In this document: positions 43,957 through 53,042 of the stretch, piece after piece
Position numbering within the stretch: position 1 is the first letter of the stretch
Layout: the number at the start of each line of letters is the position of its first letter
Assembly: GCF_902810445.1 (NCBI RefSeq)
Contig: NZ_LR778175.1
Span: 1,197,001-1,261,000, forward strand
Direction of reading: 5' to 3'
Source of the DNA: Candidatus Nitrosacidococcus tergens
GTDB taxonomy: Bacteria; Pseudomonadota; Gammaproteobacteria; Nitrosococcales; Nitrosococcaceae
Length of the DNA: 64,000 nucleotides
Program-made: the position numbers and the translations under genes
Notes under the pieces: model-generated
What the model saw: the letters and a program-made list of their open reading frames with translations, nothing else
Told to the model about the DNA's origin: nothing
The model's database searches: none

Positions 43957-45219
43957 ATGACCCCTTTTTCAACATTCTGGATTATTGCAGGGGTAATGTC
44001 TTTATTGGCATTAGGATTTTTACTTACTCCTCTATTGCGACGCAGTACGTTAAAGGAAGATGATGAAACAACTGCAGAGATCGCTATTTACAAGAAGCGG
44101 TTGCAAGAATTAAAAGCTGACTTAAAAAGCGGTACCATAACAGAAAGTCAATTTTCTCAAGCTCGCCATGAGCTAGAAGAAGCGATGGCATCAGATTTGG
44201 CTGCTACTCATCCTCAAACTCATTTAGAGGTGAAGCGTCATTGGTTAGTAGCATTGATGCTTGTGTTTATGCTCCCTTCCCTAGCTTCTTTAATATATTG
44301 GAAGTTAGGATCTGGTGACGAAGTTGGTGAACAACTTGTAATAGAAGAGAACTCTAAGCAGGAAATGAATTCCATGCACCACGCTATTGGCAGTCTTCAA
44401 GATAGACTAGCTGAAAATCCTGATGATATCCAAGGATGGCGAATGCTAGGGCGCAGTTATCTCTCAACCAATGAATTTTCAAATGCTGCAGAAGCACTAA
44501 GTCATGCCTATATTTTAGATGATCAAAACCCAGATGTTCTTTTAGATCTAGCAGAAGCGCTAGCGGGAAATCAAGGTAGAAGCCTCCAAGGAGCTCCGCA
44601 GAAATTAATTCAGCGGGCTTTAATAGTAGCACCTGATTATCCGAAAGCACTTTGGTTTGCTTCAATCAGTGCACTTCAAACTAACCGTAAAGAAGAAGCG
44701 AAGGGTTATTTACAACAATTAGCTTCTCAATTAACCCCGGGGAGTGAAGAAGAAAAAATGGTGCGCGCTCACTTAGTACAGCTTACCAATTCTGAAATAG
44801 GAGATATGGAAAATAGTAACCTAATGAGTAGTGAAGGGAATTCAGAAAGCACAACCGCAAGTACTGAGCCACCAAGAATCGAAGTTCAGGTCTCTTTGGA
44901 TTCCGAAATTGGTAAAAAAGTAGATAATTCTGCTACTGTATTTATTTTTGCAAAAGCAGCAAAAGGACCTCCAATACCCCTAGCTGCTGTACGTAAGCAA
45001 GTTAAAGATCTACCTTTAACCGTAGTTCTAGATGATTCTAAATCTATGGCACCTAACTTTAAAATGTCGAATTTTAATGAATTTAAAGTTGGGGCAAGAA
45101 TTTCTTTCTCAGGAAATCCAGTTTCTCAAAGTGGAGATTTTGAAGGGTATGCAGAAGGAACGCTTCCAGCTACTCCAGCCGATCCAGTAGCTATAGTAAT
45201 TAATCAGCAGGTTCCTTAA
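43957..45219 (+). CDS. ccmI: Apocytochrome c chaperone CcmI
   Basis: A 420-residue protein. The N-terminus has a helix and the pattern LTPLLRRSTLKEDDETTAEIAIY then KKRLQELKADLKSGTITESQ; a second helix near residues 92-112; TPR repeats at about 130-260 (WRMLGRSYLSTNEFSNAAEA); and a C-terminal beta-rich domain. It holds apocytochrome c C-termini for haem ligation. It closes the ccm operon and is followed by a terminator. Confidence 0.92.
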   Translation: MTPFSTFWIIAGVMSLLALGFLLTPLLRRSTLKEDDETTAEIAIYKKRLQELKADLKSGTITESQFSQARHELEEAMASDLAATHPQTHLEVKRHWLVALMLVFMLPSLASLIYWKLGSGDEVGEQLVIEENSKQEMNSMHHAIGSLQDRLAENPDDIQGWRMLGRSYLSTNEFSNAAEALSHAYILDDQNPDVLLDLAEALAGNQGRSLQGAPQKLIQRALIVAPDYPKALWFASISALQTNRKEEAKGYLQQLASQLTPGSEEEKMVRAHLVQLTNSEIGDMENSNLMSSEGNSESTTASTEPPRIEVQVSLDSEIGKKVDNSATVFIFAKAAKGPPIPLAAVRKQVKDLPLTVVLDDSKSMAPNFKMSNFNEFKVGARISFSGNPVSQSGDFEGYAEGTLPATPADPVAIVINQQVP

Positions 45220-45242
45220 CTTATTAATTTATTACATAAGAG

Positions 45243-45282
45243 AAATAAGGGTAGATTTATCCTAATCTACCCTTATTTTTTT
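45243..45282 (+). terminator. Strong terminator after the ccm operon
   Basis: A perfect 15-bp stem (AAATAAGGGTAGATT at 45243-45257 with AATCTACCCTTATTT at 45264-45278), 6-base loop, and a run of seven T including the stem end. It also lies at the 3' end of the convergent LysM gene. Confidence 0.93.
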
Positions 45283-45306
45283 ACTTCTTTATTTAGGTTT
45301 AAAAAA

Positions 45307-46245
45307 TTAGTTTTCAGGAATAACTAATTTCATTCCAGCAAATATAGCATTAGGGCTTTTTAACTTATCTCGGTTAGCCTCATAGATGATCTTCCATTTC
45401 GTACCATCGCCATAAACTTGTCGAGCAATAGAAGATAAGCTATCCCCGGGCATTACAGTAACTATATCTGTGGAAGAGCTATTCTGATAATTAGATGTCG
45501 ATTGGTTACTCACTTTATTAGAGGCTGATTTTGAGGTAGATGTGATTCCCATTTCTGGTACAGAAATAGGTGGTATAGGTTTAGATTCAGCTTCTTTTTT
45601 AGTAAGCAAATTTTGTGCGGATTCTTTTGCTTTTTCTCCTTGTTCTTTCAAATAAGAAAGGCTATTTTGAGCAGATTCTTTAGTTTTAGAAGCTATACTT
45701 TTAGCATCTGATACTGCGTTCAGTCCCTGCTCTTTTACTTTATCTTGCAATGAGGCAGTACTACTAATACCACTATCTATATTAGATTCGTTTAATTCTT
45801 TATCTAAATCTACTAGAGTATCAGTGCTATCTTCACTATTTAGGTTAGGATTATCTAATTGATCCATAATACTCTTAAAATCATCCTCATCAGAAGTAGA
45901 TGATTGAGCACTAATAGCAGGGGAATAAAAATCATCATTAGAGAGATTATTTTCTACTTCATTAGTATCATTTTGAACTTGTCTATTAATAGCTACTTCT
46001 TCATCATCACTCCACGAGGTATCTTCTTCTCCGGAAGAGGCAATTAAGGATTCGTTATTTCCAATATTTCCTTTATTTAAATACCACCACCCTGCACCAC
46101 CTAAAGCTACAATAACAAGTAGAGTAAGCAAGGCCATAGACATAAAACGACTCTTATTCTTTACTTGCCTATAGCTTGGACGGTTAGGAATGGGGCGTTT
46201 ACTATACTCAGGTCTTTCTTGTGGGTTATTCTCATTAGGACTCAT
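45307..46245 (-). CDS. LysM-domain membrane-anchored protein
   Basis: A 312-residue protein. It has a cytosolic basic head (RPIPNRPSYRQVKNKSR), one membrane helix at about 36-52 (MALLTLLVIVALGGAGWWYL), a long acidic, Ser/Asn-rich periplasmic region, amphipathic repeats with KESAQN twice (about 185-215), and a C-terminal LysM domain (VMPGDSLSSIARQVYGD to LVIPEN). LysM binds peptidoglycan, so the protein may bridge inner membrane and wall. It has an AGGAG site before ATG. A relationship to FimV or YgaU-type proteins is possible but not shown. Confidence 0.8.
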   Translation of the reverse strand: MSPNENNPQERPEYSKRPIPNRPSYRQVKNKSRFMSMALLTLLVIVALGGAGWWYLNKGNIGNNESLIASSGEEDTSWSDDEEVAINRQVQNDTNEVENNLSNDDFYSPAISAQSSTSDEDDFKSIMDQLDNPNLNSEDSTDTLVDLDKELNESNIDSGISSTASLQDKVKEQGLNAVSDAKSIASKTKESAQNSLSYLKEQGEKAKESAQNLLTKKEAESKPIPPISVPEMGITSTSKSASNKVSNQSTSNYQNSSSTDIVTVMPGDSLSSIARQVYGDGTKWKIIYEANRDKLKSPNAIFAGMKLVIPEN

Positions 46246-46294
46246 AGTTTACTCCTATAGTTTATTAGATGGCTGTTTAACAAATATTAAAATA

Positions 46295-46939
46295 CTATAC
46301 CCAATAAGCGGTTTGCGTCATGATTTTTGAGGTGATTTGCATTATTTTTTTTATAAAAGCAGGAAGTTCTACACCACCTGATTCTATTGCTGTAATAGCA
46401 TGCTCAAACTCATCCTCTTTCATTTGCTCTACAATTGCTCGGGTACGCATATCGTGGACAGGAAGTTTTTTTAAATGCTCCTCTAGGTGCTTTACTACTT
46501 GATATTCTGTCTCAGTAACAAAACCTAAGCTCCATTTATCTCCAGCAATCCCTGCTAGTGCACCGATCATAAATGATCCGCTATACCAAAAAATATCTAA
46601 ATAGCTAGTATGGGTACCCAGCTCCTGTACCCGATATCTACACCACACCAAGTGATCATTTTCCTCTTGAGCAGAATGATCCATGACCTCTTTTACTTCT
46701 TCAAGATAAGCAGTGAGTGCTTGTCCCCGATATAGAGCTTGTGCCGCAATTTCTCCTGCATGATTTACTCTCATTAATTTCCCAGAGATATTTTTTTCTG
46801 CTTCACTTAATACTCCCTCCTCTATATTCATAGCTGGACTAGGGCGATCTGTAGGTTTAAGTGGACCAAAAATTGTTTTCAGTGCATTATCAAAACTAAT
46901 AATAAATTGGTCAATTTGTGAGAACTTTATCTCTTCCAT
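46295..46939 (-). CDS. coq7: 3-demethoxyubiquinol 3-hydroxylase
   Basis: A 214-residue di-iron hydroxylase of ubiquinone synthesis, catalysing the 3-demethoxyubiquinol hydroxylation. The ligand motifs are visible: VNHAGEIAAQALYRGQ, SAQEENDHLVWC, TETEYQVVKHLEEHL and KEDEFEHAITA. The Coq7 type replaces UbiF here. It is monocistronic. Confidence 0.95.
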   Translation of the reverse strand: MEEIKFSQIDQFIISFDNALKTIFGPLKPTDRPSPAMNIEEGVLSEAEKNISGKLMRVNHAGEIAAQALYRGQALTAYLEEVKEVMDHSAQEENDHLVWCRYRVQELGTHTSYLDIFWYSGSFMIGALAGIAGDKWSLGFVTETEYQVVKHLEEHLKKLPVHDMRTRAIVEQMKEDEFEHAITAIESGGVELPAFIKKIMQITSKIMTQTAYWV

Positions 46940-47031
46940 TGAATTACCTTATAAATTTGCCTTGTTGAAGATGGTCTGTATTTGATATATAAAAACTCGA
47001 GGGAATTATTTGTTTGTATAAGATATAGATT

Positions 47032-48318
47032 CTACTGCAAACTAATTTGGCGAGCTAATAATTGTGCAGGATGAATAATTTCTATAGGTAGATTAGCAGC
47101 CTTTATGCCTGCAGATAAGTATAAAGAGCAGCCTATATTTGCTGTTACTAATATATCAGGACTCATTTTTTTTAATGAATCGATTTTATCTTGACGAAGA
47201 GTGTGGGCAATTTTAGGCTGAGTAATCATATAGCTTCCCGCAGCACCACAGCATCGGTGATTATTGGGCAATGAAAAAATTTCAGCACTAGGAATATGTT
47301 TTAATAAATTATGGATTACCCCTTGTTGGTTAAGAGTATTGCGTAAACTACAAGGCTCATGAATTGCAATACGTTTTGCAAGTGGTTTAATTTTTACTCT
47401 AGTAGCCCAATGTATTTCAGATAAAAACTGGTTAATATCTTGGATATTAGTAGAGAATTTATGAATATTAGTTTGAGTCCCTTTTTGTGCTTTTCCAGCC
47501 CATTGAGGATATTCTATCAGACTTGTAGTACAACCACTTGCAGTACAGATAATCTTCTCAGTAGCAAAATCTTTAAAAGCCTCTGTATTTTGTAGTGCTA
47601 AAGATAAGGCTTGTTCTGTGTTTCCATCATGTTTTGCTAAAGCACCACAGCATACCTGTTTTTTGGGCACATAAACACTATATCCTAATTGATTCAAAAG
47701 CTGCACACTATCTAATAGTAAAGATTGCTCTATAATGTCTGCGATACAGCCTTTAAATAAAGCAACTTTTCCTTGTTCTACCTCTCGGGTTGGGTAAAAT
47801 TCTTGCCAAGGATGCAAGGCAGAGAGTTTAGGCATAAGTGTTATCAACGGTTTTAGCCCTGAAAACTGCAGTAATTTATCTGCTTTTATAATTTGGGAAA
47901 TTCTTGCTAATCTCCCAAGACTACGTAACACTATTGGGTAGGAAATAACCCATTTATGAATAAAATATTTACTTATTTTCTTCTTTACTGATTGATACGT
48001 ATAAAGCTTACTACGCACTGAATCAATAAGCTTCCCATAAGGTACAAGAGAAGGACATACAGATTCACAAGCTCTACATGTTAAACAACGATCTAAGTGT
48101 CCTAGCAATTTTGGGGTAGGAGATATTTTCCCTTGAGTAACTGCCCGCATTAAAGCAATTCTCCCTCGAGGAGATTCATTTTCATCACCAGTTAATTGGT
48201 AGGTAGGGCAATGGGGCAAGCATAATCCACACATAACACAGAGATCTGCATCATAATCTGGAAAGTCTAGCGAATTTTTTTGGTTTCGCTTAGAGTTTTT
48301 ATAAAAAAATAGGGACAT
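47032..48318 (-). CDS. GlcF-like (Fe-S)-binding oxidoreductase subunit
   Basis: A 428-residue soluble protein resembling glycolate oxidase subunit GlcF. Two 4Fe-4S motifs: CVMCGLCLPHCP near residue 27 and CLTCRACESVCP near 77. Two CCG domains follow, with CCGALAKHDG near 215 and CCGAAGSYMI near 375. GlcF works with FAD subunits GlcD/GlcE, but none is adjacent. The upstream gene is a di-haem peroxidase. The ATG at 48318 behind AAAGGTGG is preferred to an in-frame GTG six bases earlier. The start region lies within a paired-hairpin leader. Confidence 0.85.
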   Translation of the reverse strand: MSLFFYKNSKRNQKNSLDFPDYDADLCVMCGLCLPHCPTYQLTGDENESPRGRIALMRAVTQGKISPTPKLLGHLDRCLTCRACESVCPSLVPYGKLIDSVRSKLYTYQSVKKKISKYFIHKWVISYPIVLRSLGRLARISQIIKADKLLQFSGLKPLITLMPKLSALHPWQEFYPTREVEQGKVALFKGCIADIIEQSLLLDSVQLLNQLGYSVYVPKKQVCCGALAKHDGNTEQALSLALQNTEAFKDFATEKIICTASGCTTSLIEYPQWAGKAQKGTQTNIHKFSTNIQDINQFLSEIHWATRVKIKPLAKRIAIHEPCSLRNTLNQQGVIHNLLKHIPSAEIFSLPNNHRCCGAAGSYMITQPKIAHTLRQDKIDSLKKMSPDILVTANIGCSLYLSAGIKAANLPIEIIHPAQLLARQISLQ

Positions 48319-48358
48319 AACCACCTTTGGTTAAAGGTGGCAATCCATTGCCACCTAG
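48316..48358 (-). promoter_or_regulatory. Leader with two mutually exclusive hairpins covering the GlcF-like start
   Basis: Reading the minus strand, AGGTGGCAA (48356-48348) can pair with TTGCCACCT (48343-48335) across a 4-base loop, or CCACCTTT (48340-48333) can pair with AAAGGTGG (48328-48321) across AACC. The second partner holds the ribosome binding site just before ATG 48318. The CCACCT segment is shared, so only one hairpin can form; the first frees and the second hides the site. Confidence 0.6.
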
Positions 48359-48374
48359 CCTTCTACATACTTTA

Positions 48375-49421
48375 TTAGTTAGTAATAGGTAGAGGTGTTC
48401 CCTTAGTTTGAGGAGGTAGAGTTGGGTATTCTACTTTTGGCTGATCTCCGGTGAGCGTTTTTAAGAAGGCAACAATAGATGTGTTTTCTTTATCAGTTAG
48501 ATGAATCCCAAGTTGAGTAGTTGCCATAATATCAACTGCCTCTTTTAAATCCCATACTTGTCCTGAATGAAAGTAAGGAGGAGTAAGGGCAATATTTCTT
48601 AAAGGAGATACTCTAAAAGCATACTCATCTTCTGATTTTTTAGTCACATTAAAGCGCCCTTTGTCTTTTTCAGGAAGAATTTTATTACTTGGTTTTTCTG
48701 CCACTCCAAAAATACGATAGCTATCTCCACCTAAATTTGCTCCGTTATGGCAACTTGAGCAACCTTTATCCATAAAAAGTTTTAAGCCTGATTTCTCATT
48801 ATCGGTTAAAGCACTATTATCTCCTTTAAGATATTGATCAAAAGGAGCATTTGGAGTTAATAAAGTTGCTTCAAATGCTTCTATCGCTTTTGCCATATTA
48901 TCAAAATTGACAGGGTTATTTTCTCCAGGGAAAGCTATTTTAAAGCTCTCTACATAGGCTGGCATGCTTCTTAGGGTACGCTCTACTCGTGCTGGTGTAT
49001 TATTCATTTCTACCCCTGCTTGTACAGGTCCTTGTGCTTGGGCAGCTAAATCTTTTGCTCGCCCATCCCAAAACTGAGTAGCATTTAATACTGAGTTAAG
49101 CACTGTTGGTGCATTACGAGGTCCTTTTGCCCATCCATGACCAATAGAGGTTTGTTCTAAATCTACGCCACCAAGGCCTATACTATGGCAAGTATTACAG
49201 CTAATAAGCCAACTCTTAGAAAGCCTTGGGTCAAAATATAACCATTTCCCTAGCTCAATTTTCTCTGGAGTAATCGTTTTTCCATTACGTAATGCTGGAG
49301 GACTATTAGGAATTGGTTTAAATTGGGACTGAGCTTGTTCCATTAATGTATCTTCAGCAAAAGAAGTACTACTATAAACAGCACTCATAGCAAGTGCTAG
49401 GTAAAGTACCCGTTTTTTCAT
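48375..49421 (-). CDS. Di-haem cytochrome c peroxidase
   Basis: A 348-residue periplasmic protein with a Sec signal peptide (cleavage near SFAED). Two haem c sites: CNTCH at 75-79 and CSSCH at 221-225. It matches the CcpA/MauG superfamily: LGKWLYFDPRLS, NAPTVLNSVLNATQFWDGRA and the late motif SPLRNIALTPPYFHSGQVW. It reduces hydrogen peroxide with electrons from cytochrome c. Maturation would depend on the ccm operon at 38-45 kb. A Fur-box-like site lies upstream, and AGGAGG precedes the ATG. Confidence 0.94.
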   Translation of the reverse strand: MKKRVLYLALAMSAVYSSTSFAEDTLMEQAQSQFKPIPNSPPALRNGKTITPEKIELGKWLYFDPRLSKSWLISCNTCHSIGLGGVDLEQTSIGHGWAKGPRNAPTVLNSVLNATQFWDGRAKDLAAQAQGPVQAGVEMNNTPARVERTLRSMPAYVESFKIAFPGENNPVNFDNMAKAIEAFEATLLTPNAPFDQYLKGDNSALTDNEKSGLKLFMDKGCSSCHNGANLGGDSYRIFGVAEKPSNKILPEKDKGRFNVTKKSEDEYAFRVSPLRNIALTPPYFHSGQVWDLKEAVDIMATTQLGIHLTDKENTSIVAFLKTLTGDQPKVEYPTLPPQTKGTPLPITN

Positions 49422-49463
49422 TCATTTTCCTCCTAAAAAAGCAGTTGTTATATCAATCTACAT

Positions 49464-49482
49464 CTATTCTCATTATCATTGA
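49464..49482 (-). promoter_or_regulatory. Fur-box-like site upstream of the cytochrome c peroxidase
   Basis: On the minus strand AATGATAATGAGAATAG matches 12 of 16 bases of the classical Fur palindrome (AATGATAATCATTATC portion). It lies about 45-60 bases upstream of the peroxidase start, where a promoter would be. fur itself is at 21005. The score is by eye. Confidence 0.45.
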
Positions 49483-49531
49483 ACTTATTATTATAACTTA
49501 GCTTAGAGTAGTACGTTATGCTACCTAGTAT

Positions 49532-51340
49532 TTAACTATCTTTATTACATGCTTCTAGAGTTTCCCATCTTTGATAAAGTTGATCTGTTTGAGCTTGTGC
49601 TTGTTGGATCTGTGCGTGCAAGCCTGCTAAATACTCTGAGTCATTGTTAATTTCTGATCCGTAGAGCTGTTGCTGTAGATCAGTAATTATTTGCTCTGCT
49701 TTAGTGATTTTTTGCTCTATCCGGTTCAACTCCTTTCTCTCTTCATAGCTTAGGCCTTGTGCTATCTTTTTTTCTTGAGATTTGGATGATTTACTAATTA
49801 GATTATTCTTCTTAACAAGTTGATTATTATTTAGTGTGAACCATTGATGATAGTCTGCAAAAAACTCTGCTTTTCCATTGCCATCTAAATAAAGTATTTG
49901 ATTGCTGAGTTGATCTAAGAAATAACGATCATGGGTAATTAAAACGATAGCTCCTGAAAATTCTTTTAAACTTTCTTCTAATACTTCAAGAGTGGGAATA
50001 TCTAGATCATTAGTAGGTTCATCAAGTAGTAAAATATCCGCAGGCTTTAACATTAAGTTTGCAATTAAAATTCGTGCCTGTTCCCCACCAGATAGCTGAG
50101 AAATGGGAAGGTTTAACTTTTCTTCGGAAAATAAAAAGCGTTTTGCCCAAGCTGTGACATGGATTGAATTACCTTGAAATAAGACATTATCCCCTAAGGG
50201 GCATAAAGCTTGTTTTAATGTATCGGTAGGGTTTAGTTGTTCTCTTCGCTGATCGAAAGTAACTATTTTTAACCCCTCAGCGTGAATTACTTGACCAGAT
50301 TCAGGACTAAGTTCTCCCCTTAAAATTTGAATCAGCGTTGTTTTTCCACTGCCATTACGCCCTAGGATGCCTAAACATTGCCCTGGAGAGAGTTGTAGGC
50401 TTATATTTTTAAAAAGAACTTTTTCTCCTCGGCTTACACTAACACTCTGTGCTTCTAATAATTTTTTAGTTTTTCTCTCAGTAGTACTGAAATCAATGGC
50501 AGCAGTTTTACTCTGTCGATTTTGGGTTTGAACATCTTTTAATTCATTTTTAAGTTGCTCTGCACCATCAAGGCGAAATTTAGCTTTTGAAGTTCTGGCT
50601 TTTGCTCCTCTTTGTAACCAAGCTAGTTCTCTTTGTACCTTATTGGACAGTATCTCCTCTTTTTGTAGCTGCTGATGAATAATTGCCTCTCTTTGTTCAA
50701 GAAAAGTACTGTAGCTACCCTCTGCTTTTAAATATCCTTCAGGGTATTGCTGATTCAAATCAATAATTCTATTGGTTACATTTTCTAAAAAATAGCGATC
50801 ATGACTAATCAAAATAAAGGCAAAAGATGCTGTTTGTAGCACTTGCTCTAACCATAATACACCTTCTAAGTCTAGATGGTTAGTGGGTTCATCCATGAGT
50901 AATAAATCCGGTTTTTGCAGTAATCCTCTGCTAATTGCTAATTTTTTACGCCAACCACCCGATAATTCTGCTACTCTTTGATTTAAATAAATAAATCCAG
51001 CTTGTTGGGTAATATGGATAATACGCTGAGTATAATCACTCTTTTCTGCCTCTTTAGGTAGAGAGGTAAGCAAAACTTCTTCAATAGTTTGGTTAGAATC
51101 GAGCTGATCGGTTTGAGGAAGATAGGTAGTAAAGAGGCTATTTTTTTGAATAATCTTCCCAGAATCTGAGCTATCTACCCCTGCAAGAATTTTTAATAAA
51201 GTGGATTTGCCAGCACCATTGGGCCCTATTAATCCTAAACGCTCATTAGGGAAAAAATTTAGGGAAATATTAGAAAATAAAGCACGGGATCCATAAGATT
51301 TGCTTATAGAGTAAGTGCTAATCAGTGGTGTTAGTGACAT
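49532..51340 (-). CDS. uup: ABC-F family ATPase Uup
   Basis: A 602-residue soluble ABC-F protein. Two ATPase domains: Walker A GPNGAGKSTLLKILAG (about residue 39) and GRNGSGKTTLIQIL (about 338), signatures LSGGWRKKLAISRG and LSGGEQARILIANL, Walker B LLLMDEPTNHLD and ILLLDEPTNDLD. A C-terminal coiled coil (after about 520) marks the Uup subgroup, which acts in DNA and ribosome-related stress. The gene for a methyltransferase starts just downstream (6 bases after its stop). Confidence 0.92.
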   Translation of the reverse strand: MSLTPLISTYSISKSYGSRALFSNISLNFFPNERLGLIGPNGAGKSTLLKILAGVDSSDSGKIIQKNSLFTTYLPQTDQLDSNQTIEEVLLTSLPKEAEKSDYTQRIIHITQQAGFIYLNQRVAELSGGWRKKLAISRGLLQKPDLLLMDEPTNHLDLEGVLWLEQVLQTASFAFILISHDRYFLENVTNRIIDLNQQYPEGYLKAEGSYSTFLEQREAIIHQQLQKEEILSNKVQRELAWLQRGAKARTSKAKFRLDGAEQLKNELKDVQTQNRQSKTAAIDFSTTERKTKKLLEAQSVSVSRGEKVLFKNISLQLSPGQCLGILGRNGSGKTTLIQILRGELSPESGQVIHAEGLKIVTFDQRREQLNPTDTLKQALCPLGDNVLFQGNSIHVTAWAKRFLFSEEKLNLPISQLSGGEQARILIANLMLKPADILLLDEPTNDLDIPTLEVLEESLKEFSGAIVLITHDRYFLDQLSNQILYLDGNGKAEFFADYHQWFTLNNNQLVKKNNLISKSSKSQEKKIAQGLSYEERKELNRIEQKITKAEQIITDLQQQLYGSEINNDSEYLAGLHAQIQQAQAQTDQLYQRWETLEACNKDS

Positions 51341-51346
51341 TTACAT

Positions 51347-52099
51347 CTAAATTTTTCTAGCTTCAAATCGTAGACGCACATAATCAGCTACCCATTGATT
51401 ATTTTTATACAATAAAGGATAGAGTCTACTTTGTATTGTATTAATACAAGCTATTTGATCAGATTTTGGAAGAGCAGAAATAAAACATTGAGCAAAGACT
51501 TTAATCCACTGTTGGATACCTGTTGTGAGCACCGTAGGGCGTTCAAATTGGATGATTCTTGTTATTTCAAATCCGACCGATTCGAGTACATTTTGATATT
51601 CCTCTACACTAGGAAAATACCAAGGGTTAAGAGAGTGAGCGTTAACGCTATACTCCTCTAGCACTTCGTATAGTGCCATAACTATGGTTTGAATATTTCC
51701 TTTTCCACCAAACTCCCCAACAAACCTCCCATTAGGAACAAGTGCATTCCACACCCCTTTTGCTACGGAATCACTCTCCCTCATCCAATGTAATGCTGCA
51801 TTACTAAAGACAGCATCAAATTCCTCATTAAATTGTAAATCCGCTCCATTCATTAGTCTTGCATTAATACCTCGAGAGCAAGCTGCACGGACAAATTCTA
51901 GGCTATTATCTATTCCAACAGCAGTACAGTCCAAAGAGATTATTTTTTCTGTTAAGATACCATCGCCACAACCTAAATCAAGAATATGTTCTTTTGGTTT
52001 TGGATTTAACCATTCTATAAGAGAGGCACCAAAGGTAGGCACGAAGCAGGCGTGTTCTTTATAGCTTTGAGGGTCCCAATGTTGGTTATTTCTAGACAT
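51347..52099 (-). CDS. SAM-dependent class I methyltransferase
   Basis: A 250-residue Rossmann-fold methyltransferase: motif I ILDLGCGDGILTEKI, then AVGIDNSLEFV, and FDAVFSNAALHWM (trans-aconitate methyltransferase/UbiE-like layout). The substrate cannot be told. The frame extends 11 codons up, but the ATG at 52099 sits behind TTGGAGAAG and gives the normal N-terminus. It ends 6 bases away from uup in the same direction. Confidence 0.88.
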   Translation of the reverse strand: MSRNNQHWDPQSYKEHACFVPTFGASLIEWLNPKPKEHILDLGCGDGILTEKIISLDCTAVGIDNSLEFVRAACSRGINARLMNGADLQFNEEFDAVFSNAALHWMRESDSVAKGVWNALVPNGRFVGEFGGKGNIQTIVMALYEVLEEYSVNAHSLNPWYFPSVEEYQNVLESVGFEITRIIQFERPTVLTTGIQQWIKVFAQCFISALPKSDQIACINTIQSRLYPLLYKNNQWVADYVRLRFEARKI

Positions 52100-52152
52100 A
52101 CTTCTCCAAGGACAGAAAATTATTATAATCAATAACTAGAACAGGAAAGCAG

Positions 52153-53010
52153 TCATTTAAGTTGTGCAAATGTATTGCCTTGATTAATATCTCCCGTTTG
52201 GTACCCTTTAGTAAACCAATATTTCCTTTGCTCTGAGGTGCCATGGGTAAATGAATCAGGATTTACTTGCCCTCGTACTCTTCTTTGAATCGCATCATCA
52301 CCTACCGCTTGGGCAGCACTTAAAGCTTCATCAATATCTCCTGCATCAAGGTATTTTTGCTCATAATGGGCAAATATGCCTGCGTAAAAATCAGCTTGTA
52401 ATTCTAAAGCTACCGAGAGTTTATTTTTACCTATTTGGGAGGTTCCTTGCTGTGCTTTTCTGACTTGGCTACTAGTGCCTAAAATATTTTGCACGTGATG
52501 ACCTACCTCATGAGCAATAATATAGGCAATGGAAAAATCCCCACCTATGGCACCAAATCGATGTTTTAGCTCATTATAAAAATCTAAATCTAAATATACT
52601 TTTTCATCTACTGGGCAATAAAAAGGACCTACTGCTGAACTAGCCCCCCCACAACCTGTAGATACCTGTCCAGTAAATAATACTAATTTAGGATACCTAT
52701 AAGGAGTTTTAGTGTTTTTTAGTAGTTCAGTCCACACATCTTCTGTATCGGCAAAAACAGTAGCTACAAGCTTCCCTATTTTCTTTTCATCAGGAGTAAG
52801 CTGACGATTAGCGTGGGTCGTAATAAACTCGTTTGCTAGTTTACCTCCAACTTGGGAAGCTAGATTAGCAGTTTGAGGACTACCCCCAAGGAAAGTAACT
52901 AATAAATAGATAACCAACCCAACAATACCACCTCCAGTGACTAACCCACCGGTCGGATTTACCCTTTGATCCTCTACATTATCGCTTTGTCTTCTTCCTT
53001 CCCAATCCAT
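52153..53010 (-). CDS. ypfJ: Putative neutral zinc metallopeptidase YpfJ
   Basis: A 285-residue protein of the KPN_02809/YpfJ family. It starts MDWEGRRQSDNVEDQR, has a glycine-rich membrane segment (GGLVTGGGIVGLVIYLLVTF) and the zinc motif IAHEVGHHVQNILG, with the later Glu/Asp region LQADFYAGIFAHY. It is membrane-anchored with an external or periplasmic protease domain. Substrate is unknown. No strong ribosome binding site is seen. Confidence 0.92.
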   Translation of the reverse strand: MDWEGRRQSDNVEDQRVNPTGGLVTGGGIVGLVIYLLVTFLGGSPQTANLASQVGGKLANEFITTHANRQLTPDEKKIGKLVATVFADTEDVWTELLKNTKTPYRYPKLVLFTGQVSTGCGGASSAVGPFYCPVDEKVYLDLDFYNELKHRFGAIGGDFSIAYIIAHEVGHHVQNILGTSSQVRKAQQGTSQIGKNKLSVALELQADFYAGIFAHYEQKYLDAGDIDEALSAAQAVGDDAIQRRVRGQVNPDSFTHGTSEQRKYWFTKGYQTGDINQGNTFAQLK

Positions 53011-53042
53011 AAATTAAATGTATTTAAAGTAAATTACACAAC

